Assembly: GCA_021815245.1 (NCBI GenBank)
Contig: JAKAHF010000219.1
Coordinates: 1 to 5,241 of the forward strand
Source of the DNA: Actinomycetes bacterium
GTDB lineage: Bacteria; Actinomycetota; Thermoleophilia; RBG-16-64-13
DNA: 5,241 nucleotides
Direction: 5' to 3'
Below are positions 1-4,528 of this stretch, piece after piece; within the stretch, counting starts at the first letter, position 1, and each line of letters starts with the position of its first letter. The translations under genes and the position numbers were made by a program. The notes under the pieces are model-generated. The model worked only from the letters and a program-made list of their open reading frames with translations, had not been told where the DNA came from and searched no databases.

Positions 1-254
1 GAGGTATACACGAGCGGAAGGTCCTTGCCGAGGGCGTAGAGGGCAGCGCCGCAGATATGGTTCTCCGGGGCCACGTAGAACGCGTTGCCCTGCTGGGCAT
101 GCCGCAGCATCTCACAGAGACGCATGGTGCCGTCGAGGCGGGGAACATCCTCCGGAGGATCGACGGAGTACCTCACCCCGACCGGGGGAACTTCGAAGCC
201 GATCTCGCTACTGACCGCCAACCATCCTTGCTGGTCGAAACCCATAGTTGTCAC
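1..254 (-). CDS. DUF169 family protein, N-terminal part (runs off left edge)
   Basis: The minus strand encodes 84 residues without a stop before the window edge, so the C-terminal part is missing. Visible signatures fit my recollection of the DUF169 family: a PPVGVRYSVDPPE segment (residues 23-35), then RLCEMLRHAQQGNAFYVAPENHICGAALYALG (in pieces: RLCEML at 45-50, FYVAPENH at 59-66, CGAALYALG at 68-76). The FY..ENH.C.GA pattern with Cys68 is the main support. The biochemical role of DUF169 proteins is not established, so no reaction is assigned. I chose GTG at 254 because AGGAGG (complement of 260-265) sits 5 nt upstream; the in-frame ATG at 245 is 14 nt away and would be poorly placed. The gene lies 46 nt downstream of the metallo-hydrolase gene on the same strand, so the two are probably co-transcribed. 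Confidence 0.8.
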   Translation of the reverse strand, partial: MTTMGFDQQGWLAVSSEIGFEVPPVGVRYSVDPPEDVPRLDGTMRLCEMLRHAQQGNAFYVAPENHICGAALYALGKDLPLVYT

Positions 255-259
255 TGAGA

Positions 260-265
260 CCTCCT
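260..265 (-). promoter_or_regulatory. Ribosome binding site deciding the GTG start of the DUF169 gene
   Basis: The minus strand reads AGGAGG followed by 5 nt and then GTG (254). This perfect Shine-Dalgarno sequence favours GTG over the ATG nine bases further in. Confidence 0.75.
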
Positions 266-300
266 CTGCTCTCTTTCGCTGGGTGAGACGAAGCGGGGTG

Positions 301-1029
301 TCACGGATAGACCGTCTTTTCGAGCGCGAGCGGATCGTGGCCGGGCAGGATCACGCCTCCCAGATCTCGTAGCCGGTCAAGACTCTGATAGTACTCGCGC
401 AAATCGACGTAGAGCGGACCCGGCCAGAACGACGCACCCGCGGGAACATCCATGTTGACGTAGTGGGCTATGGTGTCTCCCGCCAGGACGAATAGACCAC
501 CATCGGTGTCGACGAGTACGGCTTGACTCCCCGGCGAGTGCCCCGGAGTCACGATCACCCGTATGCCTTCGGTGATCTCGAGGTCACCGTCGACGACGTC
601 GAGGTTCATGCTCGACAGGTCGACATCGTAGGCCGGGATGTGCGCCGTAAGGGGACGGAGCGCGTACTCCAGTTCACTCTTCTGGACCACGAAACGGGCG
701 TTGGGTAGGAAGCAGTTGCCCGCGCAGTGATCTATGTGGAGGTGGGAGTTCACCACCAACCGGATCTCCTCCGGTGTCAGGTCGAATCGCCCGAGTTGCG
801 CCTCCAAGGTGTGCTCCGGGGCCCGTTTGAAGTCGCCCTTCAGGTCTTCCTTCTCCATTGACCCAAAGCCGGTGTCGACCAGCACGACCTCATCCCCGCT
901 CCGCAGCAGCCAGGCGAGAACAGCGCCGTCGACACTGTCGCCCGGCGGCGACATCAGCAGGACCTGCGAAAGGTTCCTAACCGCCGTTGCCAGCACGAGG
1001 GGGGCTATCGTCCACTTCTTGCCTGCCAT
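301..1029 (-). CDS. Metallo-beta-lactamase-fold hydrolase, lactonase-like
   Basis: A complete 242-residue protein with the full set of metal-binding motifs of the metallo-beta-lactamase superfamily: SHLHIDH (His96, His98, Asp100, His101), TPGHSPG (His164), AGDT (Asp185) and LPGHD (His231). This pattern implies a two-zinc (or similar) hydrolytic site. Spacing and the DLREYYQSLDRLR segment (209-221) before the last His resemble the N-acyl-homoserine lactonase (AiiA-type) branch, so hydrolysis of a lactone or similar ester is a reasonable guess, but the superfamily has many substrates and quorum quenching is not shown. No signal peptide is evident, so it should be cytoplasmic. The ATG at 1029 is preceded by GGAGGAA (complement of 1039-1045) at 9 nt. 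It is the first gene of a minus-strand unit divergent from tetR and is followed 46 nt later by the DUF169 gene. Divergence from a TetR gene suggests control by that regulator. Confidence 0.92.
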   Translation of the reverse strand: MAGKKWTIAPLVLATAVRNLSQVLLMSPPGDSVDGAVLAWLLRSGDEVVLVDTGFGSMEKEDLKGDFKRAPEHTLEAQLGRFDLTPEEIRLVVNSHLHIDHCAGNCFLPNARFVVQKSELEYALRPLTAHIPAYDVDLSSMNLDVVDGDLEITEGIRVIVTPGHSPGSQAVLVDTDGGLFVLAGDTIAHYVNMDVPAGASFWPGPLYVDLREYYQSLDRLRDLGGVILPGHDPLALEKTVYP

Positions 1030-1079
1030 CTTTCAGTCTTCCTCCGGTCAATTAGGTGTACAGACGTTCACCAGCATGA

Positions 1080-1109
1080 TTGACATCATAGCGCAGCTTC
1101 TGATAGGTT
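1080..1109 (+). promoter_or_regulatory. Candidate promoter for the tetR gene
   Basis: A perfect -35 hexamer TTGACA (1080-1085) is followed after 18 nt by TAGGTT (1104-1109), which fits the loose TANNNT -10 of high-GC bacteria. Transcription would start near 1116, giving a leader of about 50 nt before GTG 1169. On the opposite strand TATGAT (complement of 1085-1090) could be the -10 for the metallo-hydrolase gene, but I find no good -35 at the usual distance. This is pattern matching only. Confidence 0.4.
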
Positions 1110-1116
1110 TTGTGAA

Positions 1117-1132
1117 CAATCGTTACTGATAG
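1117..1132 (+). promoter_or_regulatory. Candidate regulator-binding site, copy 1 (CAATCGTTAC)
   Basis: The word CAATCGTTAC followed by two other bases and ATAG occurs here and again at 2123-2138, directly before the isochorismatase-fold gene. The copies match at 14 of 16 positions. AACAATCGTT (1115-1124) is an imperfect palindrome with a single mismatched pair. The site falls just past the proposed tetR promoter, where a bound repressor would block transcription. A link to the TetR protein encoded next door is inference from position and recurrence. Confidence 0.45.
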
Positions 1133-1137
1133 TCTCT

Positions 1138-1158
1138 GGCTCCGCACAAGGCGGAGTC
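1138..1158 (+). promoter_or_regulatory. Inverted repeat in the tetR leader
   Basis: GGCTCCGC and GCGGAGTC form an 8-bp stem with one G-T pair around a 5-nt loop ACAAG. It ends 10 nt before GTG 1169, and the right arm contains GGAG (1153-1156), the best purine-rich match to a ribosome binding site for that start. It could act as a DNA operator palindrome or as an RNA hairpin limiting tetR translation; the sequence alone does not decide. Confidence 0.45.
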
Positions 1159-1168
1159 GGGTAGAGGT

Positions 1169-1912
1169 GTGGACTTGACTAGAGAGACTGCGATAGTGGG
1201 GAAGTCCATCCGCATAGCACGAGAAGTGCGGCAGAGACAGATAGCCGAGGCCACTTTGATGCTGATCGCGCGGTACGGCGTGCAGGGTGCCACCATATCG
1301 CGCATCGCGTCGGCCATCGGACTCACGCGATCGGCTCTCTACAAGTTCTTCCCCAATCGTGAAGCGATGCTTGAAGGGGCTCTCGATCTCCTCGTAGAGC
1401 GGGTGCCTCGGTGGACGGACCGCTCGTCGGGGCACGACGTCTATGAGCACCTTATGGACATGGGCAGGCAACACGCGCCGCTCGGCAGGGCCGAATTCGA
1501 GTCGTTCATCAGACCCTGGTTCCAGTTCATCGCAGCCAGTAGCGCAGAGCATATGACTCATGAGCTGGCAAAGCGACAACTGATGTTCGTTCAAGAATTC
1601 GCACTCCTCGTCGAGCAGGGCAAACGCGACGGCAGCATCCGTGAGGATGTCGACAGCAGCATCGTCGCGTGGGCTCTCATGATGTGGGGGTGGGCGGACG
1701 ACGTTGCCCGCCTGGTCGGGCTCGAGCACGTCATGGGCGCTGAGACGTCGACCGAGATCTTCAGGCGCATGCTCGGGGACATAGCCGGTCCCTCTCGCAG
1801 CTCGATAGGGTCCCCGAATGAAGGGGAAGCCGCCGGAAGGACTAGCCAGCGCGAGGGGCACAGGGCACGAGGCGATGAGGAGAACGCTGTGAGCATGATA
1901 GGCAGACCATGA
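1169..1912 (+). CDS. TetR-family transcriptional regulator
   Basis: A 247-residue protein with a typical TetR N-terminal DNA-binding domain: a first helix around residues 17-36 (AREVRQRQIAEATLMLIARYG) and a helix-turn-helix around 42-62 with TISRIASAIGLTRSALYKFF, then PNREAML. The remaining residues to about 206 would form the helical ligand-binding and dimer domain, which is too variable to tell the inducer. The last ~40 residues are polar and low in hydrophobic residues, an unusual tail that makes the protein longer than the usual ~200. The start is uncertain: GTG 1169 has only GGAG 12 nt upstream, while GTG 1196 has AGAGAG (1181-1186) at 9 nt and still leaves a complete DNA-binding domain. 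It lies between two transcription units and probably controls one or both, plausibly as a repressor responding to the substrate of the locus. Confidence 0.92.
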   Translation: MDLTRETAIVGKSIRIAREVRQRQIAEATLMLIARYGVQGATISRIASAIGLTRSALYKFFPNREAMLEGALDLLVERVPRWTDRSSGHDVYEHLMDMGRQHAPLGRAEFESFIRPWFQFIAASSAEHMTHELAKRQLMFVQEFALLVEQGKRDGSIREDVDSSIVAWALMMWGWADDVARLVGLEHVMGAETSTEIFRRMLGDIAGPSRSSIGSPNEGEAAGRTSQREGHRARGDEENAVSMIGRP

Positions 1913-2031
1913 CCCTTCCGGCGTAGCGGCAGATTCACACCATCCACGACCTTGTCCCGAGTTCAGGAGGTACGCCTGCAGAATATCCCGGCACCGACAT
2001 CGTCAAAACTGCTCTGGAACTCGCCAAGTAA
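1889..2031 (+). other. Stretch between tetR and the cassette with a possible gene remnant
   Basis: Within the end of tetR, GAGGAG lies 6 nt before GTG 1889, but that frame ends after eight codons at the tetR stop (1910-1912). An ATG at 1909 overlapping that stop opens a five-codon frame ending at TAG 1924-1926. The same frame then stays open for 34 codons (1927-2028) to TAA 2029-2031, reading RQIHTIHDLVPSSGGTP and ending in PGTDIVKTALELAK. This has the look of a protein C-terminus, but it has no start codon of its own and I do not recognise the family. It may be what remains of a gene lost from this position, or chance in GC-rich DNA. An AGGAGG at 1965-1970 has no start codon nearby. Confidence 0.25.
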
Positions 2032-2081
2032 CACTCGAGGCCACAGCGCTCACGATCATTCCGTGACTACGACGATGCTGG

Positions 2082-2117
2082 CTGAGCCGCATCGGACCGC
2101 TTCTTGATGCGGTTCAG
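2082..2117 (+). repeat. Strong inverted repeat (12-bp arms) ahead of the cassette
   Basis: CTGAGCCGCATC (2082-2093) pairs with GATGCGGTTCAG (2106-2117) over 12 positions with a single G-T pair and a 12-nt loop (2094-2105). There is no following run of T, so it is not a classic intrinsic terminator. It ends 26 nt before the isochorismatase-fold start. Likely roles are a regulator-binding palindrome, an RNA leader hairpin controlling expression of the cassette, or a factor-assisted terminator after tetR. Confidence 0.6.
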
Positions 2118-2122
2118 ACACT

Positions 2123-2138
2123 CAATCGTTACGAATAG
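2123..2138 (+). promoter_or_regulatory. Candidate regulator-binding site, copy 2 (CAATCGTTAC)
   Basis: This is the second copy of the CAATCGTTAC word found upstream of tetR, again followed by ATAG at the same distance. In this copy TCGTTACGA (2126-2134) is a perfect 9-base palindrome with a central T. It lies between the 12-bp inverted repeat and the AGGGG ribosome binding site, where a bound protein would block transcription of the cassette. Assignment as the TetR operator is inference. Confidence 0.45.
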
Positions 2139-2143
2139 GGGAA

Positions 2144-2794
2144 ATGGTGACTACGCAAGACAATGCCGGTTTGGCGCTCGATCCGTCCAAGACGGCGCTG
2201 CTTCTGATCCACTGGCAGAACGAAATAGCTGCTTTCGAAGGGCGCAACGCCCAGGACATGGCACAGCGGGTACGCGACCAGGGCATCCTGCAGCGTACGC
2301 AGGCGGTGCTCGATGCCAGCCGCAAACGTGGGATGCTCGTCGCGTACATCAATGGAGTACACGCTCCGGGCTATCCTGAGCTCGGGGCGAAGACCGTTCC
2401 GTTGGCGGCGATGCTCATCGCGCGGGGCTCCATGCAGAAGGGAACGTGGGGAGTCGAGGTCATCGACGAGCTCAAGCCCATCGACGGGGAGATCCTCATC
2501 GACAACTACTCCCCAAGTGGGTTCTCCTCAACGCCTCTGGACGTGGTACTCCGAGCCAGAGGCATCACCCACTTGGTGATGAGCGGCATAGCCACGCACG
2601 TGGCGGTGGAGTCGACGACGCGTGAGGCCTTCAACTTGGGCTACACCGTCTACACACTCGAGGATTGCTGCACCAGCACCACTCAGGAGATCCACGAGTG
2701 GAGCATCAAGAACACGCTCTCGTTCTTCGGTTTCGTGACCGACGCGGAGAGCTACATGGCCGCCATAGGTACGCCGAGCGGCAAGGAGGCCTAG
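2144..2794 (+). CDS. Isochorismatase-fold protein lacking the canonical catalytic triad
   Basis: A 216-residue protein with the overall pattern of the isochorismatase/cysteine hydrolase superfamily: a first strand TALLLIHWQNE (17-27), a TPLDVVLRARGITHLVMSGIATHVAVEST core (in pieces: TPLDVVLR 130-137, SGIATHVAVEST 147-158), TREAFNLGY (159-167) and a LEDCC segment (172-176). Active members use Asp-Lys-Cys: Asp in the VIDMQND-like motif, Lys six residues before the conserved Phe, and Cys in TDVCVES. Here these places hold His23, Asn121 and Ala154. Enzymes such as PhzD and EntB lack the Cys but keep Asp and Lys, so this goes further. It may have a changed chemistry or be non-catalytic. The start is either ATG 2144 (AGGGG only 2 nt upstream) or GTG 2147 (5 nt spacing, better placed). 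The stop touches the next ATG, so it is translationally coupled to the first SDR. Cys175/Cys176 could be considered as alternative nucleophiles. Confidence 0.88.
   Translation: MVTTQDNAGLALDPSKTALLLIHWQNEIAAFEGRNAQDMAQRVRDQGILQRTQAVLDASRKRGMLVAYINGVHAPGYPELGAKTVPLAAMLIARGSMQKGTWGVEVIDELKPIDGEILIDNYSPSGFSSTPLDVVLRARGITHLVMSGIATHVAVESTTREAFNLGYTVYTLEDCCTSTTQEIHEWSIKNTLSFFGFVTDAESYMAAIGTPSGKEA
2783..2789 (+). promoter_or_regulatory. Ribosome binding site of the first SDR gene
   Basis: AAGGAGG lies inside the last codons of the isochorismatase-fold gene, 5 nt before ATG 2795. It fixes the start and shows that the two genes are read as one unit. Confidence 0.8.
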
Positions 2795-3643
2795 ATGAAC
2801 CGGCTGGATCTCGAGGGCAAGGTCGCTTTGGTAACGGGCGCAGCGGGCAAGCGCGGCATGGGCCATGCGGTTGCTCTCCGGCTGGCGGAACAGGGGGCCG
2901 ACGTCGCGGTGCTCGACGTCGCGCCGGCGCCGAGAAGCCTCTTCACGGGTGACGAGAACTGGCGCGGACTCGACGAAGTGGTCGAAGAGATAGAAGCTCT
3001 CGACCGCAAGGGGCTCGCCCTGGTGGCCGACATCAGCAAGGCGGAAGAGACCGCGCAAGCCGTCGCGGCAGCCTCACAGACGCTCGGCCGGATCGACGTG
3101 CTGGTGCACTGCGCCGGCATGCGCGGCACGCCCAACGTCAACGTGGTCGACGGCGACGAGGAGGAGTGGAAGAGGATGTTCGACGTGAACCTCCTCGGCT
3201 CGTTCGTCATCGCAAAGCCGGTCGTGGCGCAGATGGTGCGACAGGGCAGCGGCGGCAAGATCGTGCTCATCGCCTCGCTCGCCGGGCGGGAGGGCGTCAA
3301 GGGCAACGCCGCCTACGCCGCTTCGAAGTGGGGGGTCATCGGCCTGGTACAGAGCCTCGCCAAAGAGACCGCGGCGCACAAGATCAGCGTCAACGCCGTC
3401 TGCCCCGGCATGATCATCACCAACCTGCGCGACCACTGGATCGAGGCCGAGGCCAAGCAGGCCGGAACGACCTCGGAGGAGTACCGGCAGCGCGAGTACG
3501 AGAGAGGCGGCAAGATCGTCCCAATCGGTCGTATGGGCATGCCCGACGACATAGCCAACGTCGTCTCATTCCTCGTATCGAAGGAATCGGACTACATGAC
3601 CGGCCAGTCGCTGAACGTGTGCGGCGGCCTCGTCATGAATTGA
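2795..3643 (+). CDS. Short-chain dehydrogenase/reductase (SDR) with extended cofactor region
   Basis: A 282-residue classical-type SDR, probably an NAD(P)-dependent alcohol/ketone oxidoreductase. The N-terminal glycine motif is TGAAGKRGMG (14-23), two residues longer than the usual TGxxxGxG. Asp41 ends the second strand, favouring NAD over NADP. Asp79, HCAG (105-108, in place of NNAG), Asn132, Ser161, Tyr174 and Lys178 (YAASK) complete the cofactor and catalytic set, so it should be active. The C-terminus carries the usual GQSLNVCGG. An insertion of about 20 residues (42-62) follows Asp41. Its place and length resemble SDRs that work with mycofactocin and hold NAD tightly, but this resemblance is from memory and no mycofactocin gene is in the window. 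The ATG directly follows the stop of the isochorismatase-fold gene and has a strong AAGGAGG. A second SDR follows after 64 nt, suggesting two oxidoreductive steps in one pathway. Confidence 0.93.
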   Translation: MNRLDLEGKVALVTGAAGKRGMGHAVALRLAEQGADVAVLDVAPAPRSLFTGDENWRGLDEVVEEIEALDRKGLALVADISKAEETAQAVAAASQTLGRIDVLVHCAGMRGTPNVNVVDGDEEEWKRMFDVNLLGSFVIAKPVVAQMVRQGSGGKIVLIASLAGREGVKGNAAYAASKWGVIGLVQSLAKETAAHKISVNAVCPGMIITNLRDHWIEAEAKQAGTTSEEYRQREYERGGKIVPIGRMGMPDDIANVVSFLVSKESDYMTGQSLNVCGGLVMN

Positions 3644-3665
3644 AGGCAGGCGGCAGACGACCTGT

Positions 3666-3683
3666 TCCCGGATGTTCGGGGAA
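3666..3683 (+). repeat. Small inverted repeat between the two SDR genes
   Basis: TTCCCG pairs with CGGGGAA with one bulged G around a short loop. It lies in the 64-nt gap before the second SDR gene and has no T-run. It may stabilise or process the mRNA between the two genes, or be chance. Confidence 0.25.
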
Positions 3684-3695
3684 GCAACGCGAGAC

Positions 3696-3701
3696 AAGGA
3701 G
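3696..3701 (+). promoter_or_regulatory. Ribosome binding site deciding the GTG start of the second SDR
   Basis: AAGGAG lies 6 nt before GTG 3708. The in-frame ATG at 3714 would be 12 nt away, and an upstream in-frame ATG at 3672 lies in the small inverted repeat without a good site and would add 12 residues not typical of SDRs. Confidence 0.7.
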
Positions 3702-3707
3702 ACCCCG

Positions 3708-4490
3708 GTGACCATGACATTCGACACCAAAGTGGCCCTCGTGACCGGAGCGGCAAGCGGCATCGGACGTGCCGGCGCCATCGCCTTCGCCCGCGAAGGG
3801 GCGAAGGTGTTGGTCACCACCGGTTCGAACATCGAAGGAGGCGAGGAGACGGTTCGGCTGATCAAGGACGCGGGCGGCGAAGCCTCGTTTCTCAAAGTCG
3901 ATGTCTCCAACGAAGCCGATGTCGAGGCGATGGTGGCAGCCTGTCTGTCTCGCTACGGGGGGCTCGACTTCGCCTTCAACAACGCCGGGGTGGGTCCCGA
4001 CGGCCGGCGCATCCCGTTCTATCCGATATACGACATGCCCAAGGACATCTGGGATCACACTCTGGGTGTCAACGTCACCGGGGCCTTCTTGTGCATCAAG
4101 CACGAACTGAAGCACATGATCGCGCAGGGGTCGGGGGTGATCGTCAACACCTCGTCGGTGCATCCTCTGAAGGCCAAACCGGGGTCGTGCGCCTACATGG
4201 CGAGCAAGGCCGGCCTGAATGGCATAACCAAGACTGCCGCGCTCGAAGCCGCTCCCTACAACGTGCGTGTGAACACCATTTTGCCCGGGCCCACCGAGGG
4301 CACGCTACTCGTCGACTACCTGACCGCCGCTCATCCCGAGCGCAAGGCCGACATGAAGCGAGTCGTGCCGCTGCCTCGCCTCGGCACCACCGACGACATG
4401 GCGCAGACGCTCATCTGGCTCTGCTCCGACGCGGCCTCGTTCATCACCGGGCAGTGCGTGGCCGTCGATGGCGGCCTGACGGCGGGCTGA
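3708..4490 (+). CDS. Short-chain dehydrogenase/reductase (SDR), classical
   Basis: With the GTG start the protein has 260 residues, close to the usual ~250 of classical SDRs. Motifs: TGAASGIG (13-20) for cofactor binding, Asp65, NNAG (91-94), Asn122, Ser150 in NTSS, Tyr163 and Lys167 in YMASK, PGP (about 191-193) and GQCVAVDGG near the C-terminus. The full Asn-Ser-Tyr-Lys set indicates an active NAD(P)-dependent oxidoreductase. The second strand ends in VTTGSN without the acidic residue of NAD-specific enzymes, so NADP or a mixed preference is possible, unlike the neighbouring SDR. A loop of about 12 residues after NNAG (RRIPFYPIYDMP, 100-111) is longer than usual and could shape the substrate pocket. 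It shares only the general SDR pattern with its neighbour, so the pair does not look like a recent duplication. It sits 38 nt before the dehydratase gene in the same apparent operon. Confidence 0.93.
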   Translation: MTMTFDTKVALVTGAASGIGRAGAIAFAREGAKVLVTTGSNIEGGEETVRLIKDAGGEASFLKVDVSNEADVEAMVAACLSRYGGLDFAFNNAGVGPDGRRIPFYPIYDMPKDIWDHTLGVNVTGAFLCIKHELKHMIAQGSGVIVNTSSVHPLKAKPGSCAYMASKAGLNGITKTAALEAAPYNVRVNTILPGPTEGTLLVDYLTAAHPERKADMKRVVPLPRLGTTDDMAQTLIWLCSDAASFITGQCVAVDGGLTAG

Positions 4491-4528
4491 CACACAGGCC
4501 GGCAAACCCTACCGAACGAGAACTGCAT

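Noticed and set aside
1052..1861. 269-codon minus-strand frame opposite tetR
   Set aside because: It covers the TetR gene and the divergent control region, shows no domain signature, and would conflict with the clear helix-turn-helix protein on the plus strand.
2082..2117. Intrinsic terminator after tetR
   Set aside because: The stem is strong, but the loop is 12 nt and no T-run follows on the plus strand, so I list it as an inverted repeat only.
2528..3058. 176-codon minus-strand frame across the isochorismatase-fold/SDR junction
   Set aside because: It is antisense to two genes with clear family motifs, has no recognisable domain, and is a by-product of GC-rich codon use.
3672..3707. Upstream ATG start for the second SDR
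   Set aside because: GTG 3708 has AAGGAG at 6 nt; the ATG at 3672 lacks a suitable ribosome binding site and would add an atypical 12-residue extension.
3166..3711. 181-codon plus-strand frame inside the first SDR gene
   Set aside because: It is a shifted reading of the SDR gene with very high Arg/Gly content and no motif.
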